Part shown: positions 8,398 through 16,667 of the stretch, piece after piece
How positions within the stretch are numbered: the stretch's first letter is position 1
Layout of the letters: every line of letters begins with the position of its first letter
Origin: Methyloversatilis discipulorum
Lineage (GTDB): Bacteria > Pseudomonadota > Gammaproteobacteria > Burkholderiales > Rhodocyclaceae
Assembly: GCF_018780585.1 (NCBI RefSeq)
Contig: NZ_JADMJL010000030.1
Span: 1 to 43,901, forward strand
Length of the DNA: 43,901 nucleotides
Reading direction: 5' to 3'
The notes under the pieces: model-generated
Databases searched by the model: none
What the model was told of the DNA's origin: nothing
The model's input: only the letters and a program-made list of their open reading frames with translations
Program-made: the position numbers and the translations under genes

Positions 8398-9378
8398 ATG
8401 AACCATCACGGATTCAGGGCGCTGGCCGTCTGCGCTGCGCTTGCCGCGGTCGCCACGGGCTGCACCCAGGCACCCGACCTGTCGGCCGCGCGTGCCGAGG
8501 CGCAGAAGCCGGTACAGCGTTACGACGCCATCCAGGCCCTCGCCGCGCACGGCGAGAAGGTCGCAGCCGGCACCCGCAGCGGTGCGGTGCTGGTGTCTTC
8601 AGACGGCGGCCGCAGCTGGCATCGGCAGCCCATCGCCGGCCCGTCGTCGATCACCGGCATGGACGTGTGCCCGGACGGCCGCTTCATCGCCATCGACTTC
8701 TACCGGAAGGTGTGGACGGCCGACGCCCAGCTGTCCGCCTGGAGCGCGCAGCCGCTGGAGGCGCCGCACACCGCGCTGGCCGTGCACTGCGACCGCCAGG
8801 GCCGCTGGTGGGTGGCCGGTACCGGTGCGCTCATCGTGCGCAGCGACGACCAGGGCAAGAGCTGGGTCAAGACCGATCTGCAGGAGGACCTGCAGATCAC
8901 CACGGTGCAGATGGTCGATGAGCTGAACGGCTTTGCCACCGGCGAATTCGGCACCGTCGTAGTCACCACCGACGGCGGTGCGACCTGGGCCAAGCGTGGC
9001 GCGCTGCCCGAGGAGTTCTACCCCTACGCCGCGCTGTTCGTGTCGGCCAGCGAGGGCTGGGTCAGCGGCCTGGCCGGGCAGGTCGTGCACACCACCGACG
9101 GCGGTCTGACCTGGACGCCGCAGCTGAATCGGGCCGGCGCACCGCTGTATCGCATCTTCATGCACGCCGGCGCGCCGCACGCGGTCGGCGCCGGTGGCGC
9201 CGTGGTGCGCCTGCAGGGCGAGGAATGGGTGGCTGTCGCCTACCCGGACGCGCGCCCGGTACCGCTCGCAGCGGGCGCGTCCGTCCTTGCGCACAACACC
9301 CTTCTGATCGGCGGGCCTGGCGGCCTGCTGCGTGCCGTCGCCGACGGTGGCTCATCCAAACCCGGAGCCGCGAAATGA
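8398..9378 (+). CDS. YCF48-like beta-propeller lipoprotein
   Basis: The protein has 326 residues with an N-terminal lipoprotein signal ending in the lipobox ATGC (Cys22), so it is probably anchored to a membrane facing the periplasm. The body shows BNR/YCF48-type repeats: SSDGGRSWH, SDDQGKSWVK, TTDGGATWAK and TTDGGLTWTP. Each belongs to one blade of a beta-propeller. Such proteins are frequently encoded beside RND permeases and DUF1302/DUF1329 genes, as here. Its stop overlaps the start of the permease gene (ATGA at 9375-9378). It may be an assembly or accessory factor for the transporter; no enzymatic residues are recognisable. Confidence 0.85.
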   Translation: MNHHGFRALAVCAALAAVATGCTQAPDLSAARAEAQKPVQRYDAIQALAAHGEKVAAGTRSGAVLVSSDGGRSWHRQPIAGPSSITGMDVCPDGRFIAIDFYRKVWTADAQLSAWSAQPLEAPHTALAVHCDRQGRWWVAGTGALIVRSDDQGKSWVKTDLQEDLQITTVQMVDELNGFATGEFGTVVVTTDGGATWAKRGALPEEFYPYAALFVSASEGWVSGLAGQVVHTTDGGLTWTPQLNRAGAPLYRIFMHAGAPHAVGAGGAVVRLQGEEWVAVAYPDARPVPLAAGASVLAHNTLLIGGPGGLLRAVADGGSSKPGAAK

Positions 9379-11795
9379 TCGCCCCGATCCGCAAGTCCAT
9401 CACCCACACGCTGCACAAGGCCGAAGAGTGGATCTTCGCCAATCCGAAGATCGTGCTGAGCCTGATCTTCCTGGTCACGCTGGCCTTCGCCGCCGCGCTG
9501 CCCAAGTTGCGCATCTATTCCGATTTCTCCGACCTGCTGCCGCAGGAGCACAGCTACATCCAGACCTACAACCGCATCAAGGAGAACTTCGGCGGCGCCA
9601 ACATGATCGTGATGGCGATCGAGGTCGAGCAGGGCACGATCTTCAACAACGACACGCTGAAACTGGTGCATGAGGCGACGCAGGGCGTGGACAACCTGCC
9701 CAGCGTGAACCACAACCTGGTGTCCTCGCTGACCCACCGCACCGCGCGCAAGGTGTTCCTCAGCCCCGAGGGCAGCTTCGTGTCGCAGCCCTACTACGAC
9801 CCGGCAAAGACCTACTCGGCCGACGAACTCGCGCAGATGCAGCGTGACGTGGTCGCCAATCCCAACCTCTACGGCCTGATGGTGTCGCCGGACTTCAAGG
9901 CGGCGCTGATCAAGGCGCAGCTCAACGAGAGCGAACTCGACTACGTCGAAACCTTCGCCGCGCTGCAGAAGGTGCGCGACACGCTGGCGCGCGACGGGCA
10001 CAAGGTGCACGTGACCGGCAATCCGGTGCTGACCGGCTGGGTCTATACCTACCTCGACCAGATCGTGCAGATCCTGGCGTGGACGCTGGCCCTGCTGGCG
10101 ACGCTGCTCATCGTCTACTTCCGCCGCCTGTACGGCATCGCGCTGCCGCTGCTGGGCATCGCGCTGTCGTCGATCTGGGGCCTCGGTTTCATGGCGCTGG
10201 CCGGCATCAACCTCGAACCGCTGTCGCTGCCCATCCCCTTCCTGATCGCCGCCCGCGCCACCTCGCATGGCGTGCAGCTGGTGGTGCGCTACTACGAGGA
10301 GCTGGCCATCGTGAAGAACGGCCGGCAGGCGGCGCGCAACGCGCTGGATGCGCTGTTCCGACCGGGGTCGCTGGCCATCATCGTCGACGCGGTCGGGATC
10401 GCCGTGCTGGTGCTGGGCGCCGCGCCGTTCAACTACAAGCTCGGTCTGGCCGCCGGCTTCTGGGGCTTCTCGGTCATCTTCACGGTGCACTTCATGGTGC
10501 CGCTGGCGCTGACCGTGCTGCCGCAGCCGAAGACGATGGAGAACGCCAACGAGGGCGTGCGCAACTTCCTCGGCAACGCGATGGCGCGTACCGGCGGTAC
10601 CGACGGCGGCGCACGCGCCATCCTGTTCGCGTCGCTGGCCTGCGTCGTCGTCGGCAGCTGGTACGTGGCCAAGGTGCAGCTCGGTGAGTCCGAGCCGGGC
10701 AGCCCGCTGCTGAACCGCGACCACGACTACAACGTGTCGACGGCGGCCATCAACACGCTGTTCCCGGGCTCGGAAGAGCTGCACATCGTCGCCCGCACCG
10801 AAGAGAAGGGCGGCATCAAGCGGCCCGAGGTCATGCACGCGATCGAGCGCTTCCAGGCCCACATGCTGTCCGATCCGACGCTGGGCGGCGCGCGTGCGCT
10901 GCCGGGCGTGGTGCGCGTGGTGAACCAGCTCACCCACAACGACGATCCGCGCTGGGCGCAGATACCGGACAACGCCGACGAGGTGGGCGGTCTGATGTTC
11001 GCCTACATGGCGTCCAGTCCGATTCCCGGTGCGCTGAAGGAGTACATCAACCCGGACGAGAACGAAGCCAACATGGTGTTCTTCTACAAGGACCACCAGG
11101 CGGAGACGATCAACCGGGTGGTTGCGCTTGCCGAAGAGGGCAAGGCGCGCATCGAGGCCGAGGTGCCGGGCCTGAAGATCGAACTGGGCGGCGGCATCAT
11201 CGGCGTCACTGCAGCGGCCAACCAGGCGCTGCACACCGACCACATGATCATCATTCCTGCGGTGATGCTGCTGGCCTTCTTCCTGGTGATGGCCTACTAC
11301 CAGTCGCTGCACGCCGGCTGGCTGATGGTGCTGCCCATGCTGTTCGCCACCGTCATGACCTATGCCTACATGGGCTGGGCCGACATCGGCATCAGTGTGA
11401 ACACGGTGCCGGTGATCGCGGTCGGCGTCGGCGTCGGCATCGACTACGCGGTGTACTTCATGGACCGCATCCGCGAGGAAATGGCGGTCACCCGCAACAT
11501 CCACCGCGCCGTCGTCAATGCGGTCGCCACCACCGGCTACGCCGTGTCCTTCACCGCCGCGACGCTGATCGCCGGTGTCGTCATGTGGATCTTCATGTCC
11601 GACCTGCGCTTCCAGTCGGATGCCGCTGTCCTGCTGTCCTTCATGCTGGTCGTCAATGCGCTGGCCGCGATGCTCATCGTGCCGGCCTGGTGCGTGGTGT
11701 TCCGCCCGCACTTCGTGGTCGCCACCCACTACGACGAGGACGGCGTGCTGGAAGAGGACGACGCGCCGCGCGAGGTCGCCCGCGCGGCGGCCTGA
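9375..11795 (+). CDS. MMPL/RND-family inner-membrane transporter
   Basis: The protein has 806 residues with the two-fold RND layout. One transmembrane helix lies near residue 30 and a large periplasmic loop follows. A cluster of helices around 230-390 is then repeated, with a helix near 420, a second loop, and a last cluster around 615-785. The second half carries the sterol-sensing-like stretch VIAVGVGVGIDYAVYFMDR. It belongs to the MMPL group of permeases for hydrophobic molecules rather than to AcrB-type multidrug pumps, and no membrane-fusion protein gene is nearby. Coupled translation with the YCF48-like lipoprotein and the downstream DUF1302 and DUF1329 genes suggests a shared envelope system, perhaps for moving a hydrophobic aromatic across the envelope. 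Direction of transport cannot be read from the sequence. Confidence 0.9.
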   Translation: MIAPIRKSITHTLHKAEEWIFANPKIVLSLIFLVTLAFAAALPKLRIYSDFSDLLPQEHSYIQTYNRIKENFGGANMIVMAIEVEQGTIFNNDTLKLVHEATQGVDNLPSVNHNLVSSLTHRTARKVFLSPEGSFVSQPYYDPAKTYSADELAQMQRDVVANPNLYGLMVSPDFKAALIKAQLNESELDYVETFAALQKVRDTLARDGHKVHVTGNPVLTGWVYTYLDQIVQILAWTLALLATLLIVYFRRLYGIALPLLGIALSSIWGLGFMALAGINLEPLSLPIPFLIAARATSHGVQLVVRYYEELAIVKNGRQAARNALDALFRPGSLAIIVDAVGIAVLVLGAAPFNYKLGLAAGFWGFSVIFTVHFMVPLALTVLPQPKTMENANEGVRNFLGNAMARTGGTDGGARAILFASLACVVVGSWYVAKVQLGESEPGSPLLNRDHDYNVSTAAINTLFPGSEELHIVARTEEKGGIKRPEVMHAIERFQAHMLSDPTLGGARALPGVVRVVNQLTHNDDPRWAQIPDNADEVGGLMFAYMASSPIPGALKEYINPDENEANMVFFYKDHQAETINRVVALAEEGKARIEAEVPGLKIELGGGIIGVTAAANQALHTDHMIIIPAVMLLAFFLVMAYYQSLHAGWLMVLPMLFATVMTYAYMGWADIGISVNTVPVIAVGVGVGIDYAVYFMDRIREEMAVTRNIHRAVVNAVATTGYAVSFTAATLIAGVVMWIFMSDLRFQSDAAVLLSFMLVVNALAAMLIVPAWCVVFRPHFVVATHYDEDGVLEEDDAPREVARAAA

Positions 11796-11811
11796 CCGAC
11801 AGCTTCAATCC

Positions 11812-11837
11812 GCCGGGCGGGTGTCCGTCTGCCCGGC
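11812..11837 (+). other. Intercistronic hairpin
   Basis: GCCGGGC at 11812-11818 pairs with GCCCGGC at 11831-11837 just after the permease stop. No T run follows, so this is not a standard terminator. It may set different mRNA levels for the outer-membrane genes. Confidence 0.5.
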
Positions 11838-11890
11838 CACAACAGAGAGAGTCAGCAGTGCGATAGCAGGAAAAACAGGAGGAGGACAAG

Positions 11891-13870
11891 GTGGATACAT
11901 ACAAGAAGAGGAGCCACCTCGCAGCCCGTGTCGGGCTGGGAGGGGCACTGTGCGCACTCGCCGCACTGAACGCGATGGCGCAGGACAACCTGCCCGACCT
12001 GGGCAGCAGCAACAGCAAGTGGAAGGTGGATGTCTATTACGAGAACGACACCCGCTTCCGCGGCAAGGACAACACCGACCGCACGGTGGGGCTGTCGAAG
12101 TTCCGCAACACGGTGCAGGTCGAGGCCGACAAGGATCTGGGCAACGGCTGGGAATTGCACGGCGTGCTGCGCGGCACCTGGGACGGCGTCTATCGCATCA
12201 ACGACGACCAGTACGGCAAGGAGGCGGGCGGCGCCATCACGCTCGATTCGACCACGCCCGGCGGCACGATTGCCAGTCCGCACGGCGGCGGCCCGATCAA
12301 TAACGCGTCGGGCCCGCCGGGGAATGTGTTCGGTTTCAGCACCGTGGCCAACCCGAACGACGGTCTGCGCGTGCTCGGCGACCGCTGGCACGACGTCGAG
12401 GGCGGCGTTGCCTTCGGCGTGCCGGTGCGACCCTGCGACTACGACAATCGCGGGTGTGCCGACTTCGGCGGCTATGGCGACAAGAAGCGCTCGGAGCTGG
12501 AATCGCCGGAGTTCAACTCGCGGCTCGACTTCCTGCGCGAGGCCTATGTCAAGAAGACCTTCGCGCTCGACGACCAGCGCTCCATCTTCCTGAAGGTGGG
12601 CAAGCAGCAGGTGGTGTGGGGCCGCACCGACCTGTTCCGCGTGCTCGACGTGATCAACCCGGTCGACTACTCGCGCAACAACATCTACGACGAGCTGGAA
12701 GACATCCGCATTCCGATGTGGATGGTGCAGGCCGAGTACCGCATGGGCGGCAGCGAGTCGATGCAGGAGCGCAATCTGCAGGTGGTGTGGAACTTCGACA
12801 AGTTCCGGCCGAACAACCTCGGTCAGTGCGGCACGGCCAACGTCATCCTCGACGCCGGCTGCTTCTTCCGCGGCATGAAGAACCTGTGGGACAACGGCGG
12901 TACGGTGGCCAACTTCGCCAACGTCGCGCCCGACACCTTCCTCGCCACCGACTTCGGTCCGGGCCAAATCGGTCTGAACGAGATCAATCTGCCCGGCTGG
13001 AAGCTGAAGAACACCCAGCTCGGCGTCAAGTACGAGGGCGTGACCCAGGGCGGTCTGTCCTTCTCGCTGAACGCGCTCACCTATCGCTCGCAGCTGCCCA
13101 GCCTGCGCGGTGCCAAGCGATCGACGAACGCCTTCAACGCCGAGTTCCGCGAGTACTGGCCCTACCTGATCTCGTTCGACATGTACTTCCCGCGCGTGAA
13201 CCTGATCGGCGGCTCGATGGACTTCGAGTGGGAAGCGGCGAACGCGGCGGTGCGCATCGAAGCGGCATACACCAACGGCGAGGAGTTCGCGAACACCGCC
13301 AAGCCGGAGCTGTATTCGTCGAACGACGTGTTCCGCGCCGTCATCGGCATCGACCGGCCGACCTTCATCCCCTTCATCAATCCGCGCCGCACCACGCTCA
13401 TTTCCGGTCAGCTGTTCTACCAGCACATTTTCGACCACGTCGAGCGCAACGGCGCGCTGGGCAAGGTGGGCATGCCGGACTGGGAGGACAACGTGATCGG
13501 CACGCTGCTGATCAAGGCCTTCCTGAAGAACGACCGCCTGAGCCCGCAGATCATCTTCGCGCATGACTTCCGCGCGCAGGCGACGGTGGCTGCGCCGCAG
13601 GTCGAGTGGCTGCTCACCGACAACCTGAAGTTCGCCGTCGGCGCCAACGTGAAGCTGGGCAGCGACAACGACCGCTACAAGTTCGATGACTGCCGCGGCT
13701 GCAATCCGTGGCCGCCTTTCACCGCCGGTCCGAACTACCCGGGCAATCCGGCGCAGGCCTTCTCGCGCGGTCTGGGTGGCCTGGAGCCGCTGGGCCGCTT
13801 CCGCGCCGGTCCGATCGGCGCCGCCTGGGCCGAAGACGAGATCTACGCAACCCTCCGCTACAAGTTCTGA
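11891..13870 (+). CDS. DUF1302 family outer-membrane protein
   Basis: The product has 659 residues and begins at a GTG codon preceded by GGAGGAGGACAAG; no ATG gives a sensible signal peptide. Residues 1-31 form a signal peptide ending in AMAQ. The mature chain alternates amphipathic strands (WKVDVYYENDTRF, WELHGVLRGTWDGVY, LRFKF-like ends) and finishes YATLRYKF with the terminal phenylalanine typical of outer-membrane barrels. DUF1302 proteins accompany DUF1329 proteins in many catabolic clusters for hydrophobic compounds such as steroids, terpenes and aromatics. It probably forms a pore for substrate entry, but that function is inferred from context. Confidence 0.87.
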   Translation: MDTYKKRSHLAARVGLGGALCALAALNAMAQDNLPDLGSSNSKWKVDVYYENDTRFRGKDNTDRTVGLSKFRNTVQVEADKDLGNGWELHGVLRGTWDGVYRINDDQYGKEAGGAITLDSTTPGGTIASPHGGGPINNASGPPGNVFGFSTVANPNDGLRVLGDRWHDVEGGVAFGVPVRPCDYDNRGCADFGGYGDKKRSELESPEFNSRLDFLREAYVKKTFALDDQRSIFLKVGKQQVVWGRTDLFRVLDVINPVDYSRNNIYDELEDIRIPMWMVQAEYRMGGSESMQERNLQVVWNFDKFRPNNLGQCGTANVILDAGCFFRGMKNLWDNGGTVANFANVAPDTFLATDFGPGQIGLNEINLPGWKLKNTQLGVKYEGVTQGGLSFSLNALTYRSQLPSLRGAKRSTNAFNAEFREYWPYLISFDMYFPRVNLIGGSMDFEWEAANAAVRIEAAYTNGEEFANTAKPELYSSNDVFRAVIGIDRPTFIPFINPRRTTLISGQLFYQHIFDHVERNGALGKVGMPDWEDNVIGTLLIKAFLKNDRLSPQIIFAHDFRAQATVAAPQVEWLLTDNLKFAVGANVKLGSDNDRYKFDDCRGCNPWPPFTAGPNYPGNPAQAFSRGLGGLEPLGRFRAGPIGAAWAEDEIYATLRYKF

Positions 13871-13884
13871 CCTTTCACCGCAGT

Positions 13885-13904
13885 GCCGGGGCGTGCGCCC
13901 CGGC
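13885..13904 (+). other. Intercistronic hairpin
   Basis: GCCGGGGCG and CGCCCCGGC are separated by only two bases, giving a very stable stem with a small loop between the DUF1302 and DUF1329 genes. There is no T run. The DUF1329 ribosome site (CAGGAGACG) lies directly after it. Confidence 0.55.
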
Positions 13905-13923
13905 TTCACAGGAGACGCACGCA

Positions 13924-15225
13924 ATGAACAAACTGATCGCCGCCGGCCTGCTCGCAGCCGGACTGTGCACCCAGGCCCTCGCCGCCAGCGAAGCCGATGT
14001 CGAAACCGCCTTCGAGCCGTACAAGAAGGGCTTCCCGACCTTCCCCGGTCTCAGTGCCGGCATGACCATCAACAAGGACAACGTCGACCAGTTCAAGGAC
14101 GCGCTGGACGCCGGCATGTACATGGTGGTCAAGAACGGCTGGTATCAGATCAAGGTCGGCGAGACGCTGAGCTTCCCGAACCCGAAGGGCTACGTCGAGG
14201 CGACCCGGAAGAACCTGAACAAGACCAAGCTGGGGGCCAAGACTGGCGAGATCGAAGGCTTTGCCGGTGGCCGGCCCTTCCCGGAGGAGCCGAGCACGTC
14301 GGATCCGCGTGCTGGCGAGAAGGTGGCGTGGAACTTCAAGTACGGTGCGAACTGGGGCGACAACGCCGCCATCCATCCGTTCTACTGGAAGTACCGCAAC
14401 ATGACGACCGGTCAGCTCGAACGGACGCTGAAGTTCAACTTCTTCTTCCTGAACTTCAAGCACCGCACCGACCACGCGCCGACGCCCGAGGTATCGCCTA
14501 ACGCGGCCAATCTCTACCGCGCCATCTACGCTCAGGTGCTGGAACCGCAGGATCTGAAGAACACCCAGCTGCTGATACAGAAGTACGAAGACGACACCAA
14601 GTTCGACGACGCCTACCTCTACCTCGGCTTCCAGCGTCGCGTGCGCCGCCTGGCGGCAGGCCAGGTGACCGACTCCTTCCTCGGCTCCGACCTGATGATC
14701 GAGGACTTCGAGGGGTATGAGAGCCGCGTGTCCGACATGCAGTGGAAGTTTGTCGGCACGAAGAACCTGCTGATGCCCTACTACAAGCACAATGACATGA
14801 AGCTGTCGGACGAATTCAAGGAAGAGGACGGCTACAAGTACGTGAGCTTCACCGGTCAGGGCGAGTGCTTCCCCGACATCACCTGGCAGTTGCGCAAGGT
14901 GCACGTCGTCGAGGCGGTGCCGGTCAACAGCAACCACCCGGTCGGCAAGCGCATCATGCATTTCGATGCCCAGGTCTATGGCGCGTCGCGCACGCTGGTG
15001 TACGACCGCAAGGGCGAGCTGTGGAAGAGCTGGACCATCGGCAAGGCGCACCCGGACTTCCACCTGCCGATCAACAAGGGCACCGGTGTTGCGCTCGACG
15101 ATTCCTTCTCGATGGTGGACGTGCAGGCCAAGCACTGCACGACCGGCCAGTTCAAGGGCAAGGTCGATCCGAAGCTGAGCCCGGCCAACCTGTTCCAGGT
15201 GCAGAACATGCGCGGCGGCAACTGA
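13924..15225 (+). CDS. DUF1329 family periplasmic/outer-membrane protein
   Basis: The protein has 433 residues with a signal peptide ending in ALA around residue 20. It is rich in aromatic residues and shows the family stretches SDLMIEDFEGYESRVSDMQW, GPFPFPEEP-like GGRPFPEEPS near 120, and YDRKGELWKSW near the C-terminus. DUF1329 has a fold related to lipoprotein carriers of the LolA/LolB type. With DUF1302 and an RND permease it makes a recurring three-part set in hydrophobic-compound degraders, so a carrier role between outer membrane and permease is plausible. It is the last gene of the operon before the terminator at 15319. Confidence 0.87.
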   Translation: MNKLIAAGLLAAGLCTQALAASEADVETAFEPYKKGFPTFPGLSAGMTINKDNVDQFKDALDAGMYMVVKNGWYQIKVGETLSFPNPKGYVEATRKNLNKTKLGAKTGEIEGFAGGRPFPEEPSTSDPRAGEKVAWNFKYGANWGDNAAIHPFYWKYRNMTTGQLERTLKFNFFFLNFKHRTDHAPTPEVSPNAANLYRAIYAQVLEPQDLKNTQLLIQKYEDDTKFDDAYLYLGFQRRVRRLAAGQVTDSFLGSDLMIEDFEGYESRVSDMQWKFVGTKNLLMPYYKHNDMKLSDEFKEEDGYKYVSFTGQGECFPDITWQLRKVHVVEAVPVNSNHPVGKRIMHFDAQVYGASRTLVYDRKGELWKSWTIGKAHPDFHLPINKGTGVALDDSFSMVDVQAKHCTTGQFKGKVDPKLSPANLFQVQNMRGGN

Positions 15226-15235
15226 AGCCCGCCCC

Positions 15236-15257
15236 CGTCACGCCTGTCCGCGTGACG
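15236..15257 (+). other. Hairpin after the operon
   Basis: CGTCACGC-ctgtcc-GCGTGACG is a perfect eight-base stem 10 bases after the DUF1329 stop. It has no T run and probably works together with the terminator 60 bases further on. Confidence 0.5.
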
Positions 15258-15318
15258 CCAACGATGATGTGAGCAGTACTCCTCGTTCCCGCTCGTCGGG
15301 AAGCGCCCCGCCCCGGTA

Positions 15319-15341
15319 CCCCCCGCGGCGGGGTTTTTTTT
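15319..15341 (+). terminator. Intrinsic terminator of the meta-cleavage/envelope operon
   Basis: A CCCCG-cgg-CGGGG stem is followed directly by eight T residues (15334-15341). This is the strongest terminator signal in the first 20 kb and separates the GntR-linked operon from the sigma-54-controlled reductase/Rieske genes. Confidence 0.85.
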
Positions 15342-15398
15342 CGCCGCTGTCGGGTGGGTCTGTCGTGGTGCCGCGGCACTTCTCCATATGCGGAAATG

Positions 15399-15415
15399 CG
15401 GATTTCACAAATCCG
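15399..15415. promoter_or_regulatory. Candidate upstream activator site (palindrome)
   Basis: CGGATTT-cac-AAATCCG is a perfect inverted repeat about 86 bases before the -24 element. Activators of the XylR/DmpR family bind paired palindromes roughly 100-200 bases upstream of sigma-54 promoters, so the position fits. The sequence differs from the published XylR/DmpR consensus, as expected for a regulator of different specificity. The regulator gene at 18933 is the natural candidate. Confidence 0.5.
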
Positions 15416-15500
15416 GAAGTGCAGTCCGGCGTGCGCGGTGAATGCCGCGCTGATATTTGTAATCGACATCGAATCAATGGCTTGCGCTGCTGGATGAGCT

Positions 15501-15516
15501 TGGCACGCTCGTTGCA
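15501..15516 (+). promoter_or_regulatory. Sigma-54 promoter (-24/-12) for reductase/Rieske genes
   Basis: TGGCACGCTCGTTGCA matches the sigma-54 consensus TGGCAC-N5-TTGC exactly. Transcription should start around 15527, upstream of the leader open frame at 15573. It pairs logically with the sigma-54-dependent activator gene at 18933-20696. Confidence 0.88.
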
Positions 15517-15572
15517 AAACCGGAGTCGGCGTGGCCTGACGGCCGCGCACGACAAGAACATCCGGAGGAAGA

Positions 15573-15635
15573 ATGCAGCACAGTCCCTGCGCCGCGCTTT
15601 GGTCGCGCGCCCATGCCGAAGGCGTCCGCACATGA
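15573..15635 (+). CDS. Short leader open reading frame coupled to the reductase gene
   Basis: Twenty codons run from an ATG that has the best ribosome site of the transcript (CGGAGGAAG, five to six bases upstream). Its stop overlaps the reductase start in an ATGA (15632-15635). The reductase ATG has no clear ribosome site of its own, so ribosomes finishing the leader may reinitiate there. The peptide begins MQHSPCAAL and has no recognised domain. It could be a real small protein, a regulatory leader, or an accidental result of a start-codon shift. Confidence 0.5.
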   Translation: MQHSPCAALWSRAHAEGVRT

Positions 15636-16594
15636 GCGCGCCGAACATCCCGGTCGTCGTCACCCGCCACGCGCGGGTCGCCGACGACATCGTCCACATC
15701 GTGCTCGAATCGCCGGCCGGCACGCCGCTGCCGGCCTTCGCGGCTGGTGCCCACATTGACGTCGAACTGCCGAATGGCCTGGTGCGCCAGTACTCGCTGC
15801 TCGGCGACCCGGCGCAGGCGCGGCAGTACGAACTGGGCGTGCTGCGCGAAGCGACCGGCCGCGGCGGCTCGCGCAGCGCGCACGACGATCTGCGCGCCGG
15901 CCTGCGCATCCGCATCGGCGCGCCGCGCAACCTGTTCGCGCTGGTGCCGGCGCGCCGGTCGCTGCTGTTCGCAGGTGGCATCGGCATCACGCCCATGCTG
16001 GCGATGGCGCAGCAGCTGGCGCATGGCGGCTCCGACTTCACCTTGCACTACTGCGCTCGCTCGCCGGCGCGCGCCGCCTTCCTCGACCGGCTGCGCGACG
16101 CGCCCTGGGCCGACCGCGTGCGCCTGCATTTCGACGACGGCGACGCGCGGCAGAAGCTCGATGCCGCGGCCGTGCTGGCCGCGCCCTCGGCTGACACCCA
16201 TCTCTATGTGTGCGGGCCGAAGGGCTTCATGGACCACGTGATCGGCAGCGCCCGTGCGGCCGGCTGGGCCGACGCGAACATCCACGCCGAATCCTTCGCC
16301 GCGACCGACGGCGCGCGCAGCGGCGACCAGGTCTTTGCCGTGCAGCTCGCGCGCAGCGGTCGCGTCGTGCCGGTGGCCGTCGGGCAGACGGTGGCGGCGG
16401 CACTGGCCGCGCACGACGTCGAGGTGCCGCTGTCCTGCGAACAGGGCATCTGCGGCACCTGCGTGACGCGGGTGCTGGCCGGCGAACCGGATCACCGCGA
16501 CATGTACTTCAGCGACGCGGAGAGGGCGGCGAACGACTGCTTCACGCCCTGCTGTTCGCGCTCGAAATCCGCCGTGCTGGTGCTCGATCTCTGA
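15632..16594 (+). CDS. Vanillate demethylase-type reductase (FMN / NAD / 2Fe-2S)
   Basis: The product has 320 residues in the order FMN-binding barrel, NAD-binding domain, then plant-type 2Fe-2S ferredoxin. The flavin motif RQYSLLGDP lies at about 51-59, the NAD-binding GGIGITPMLAMA follows near 115, and YVCGPKGFMD is near 200. The ferredoxin cluster is visible as CEQGICGTCVTRVLAG with a fourth cysteine in DCFTPCCSRS near the end. This layout is that of class IA reductases serving VanA-type Rieske oxygenases. Its partner oxygenase follows 73 bases downstream. An earlier in-frame start exists, but it lies upstream of the predicted transcription start. Confidence 0.92.
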   Translation: MSAPNIPVVVTRHARVADDIVHIVLESPAGTPLPAFAAGAHIDVELPNGLVRQYSLLGDPAQARQYELGVLREATGRGGSRSAHDDLRAGLRIRIGAPRNLFALVPARRSLLFAGGIGITPMLAMAQQLAHGGSDFTLHYCARSPARAAFLDRLRDAPWADRVRLHFDDGDARQKLDAAAVLAAPSADTHLYVCGPKGFMDHVIGSARAAGWADANIHAESFAATDGARSGDQVFAVQLARSGRVVPVAVGQTVAAALAAHDVEVPLSCEQGICGTCVTRVLAGEPDHRDMYFSDAERAANDCFTPCCSRSKSAVLVLDL

Positions 16595-16667
16595 TCGGCG
16601 GCCGCAGGCGCATCCAGGCGCCCGGTGTCCGCCGGGCGCATCACGACAAGACGGAGGAGAGAACGGA

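Larger units (their letters stand above)
15342..15572 (+). promoter_or_regulatory. Regulatory region before the reductase/Rieske genes
   Basis: No gene is supported in this stretch. It contains the palindrome at 15399-15415 and the sigma-54 promoter at 15501-15516, with A/T-rich DNA between them where a bend or an IHF-type contact could bring activator and polymerase together. An open frame crossing this region is in phase with the reductase, but its codons lie upstream of the expected transcription start. Confidence 0.6.

Noticed and set aside
9240..11729. 829-codon open frame on the minus strand opposite the RND permease gene
   Set aside because: It is a low-complexity product (H, R, D, V rich) of high-GC third positions and has no domain; the plus-strand gene is clear.
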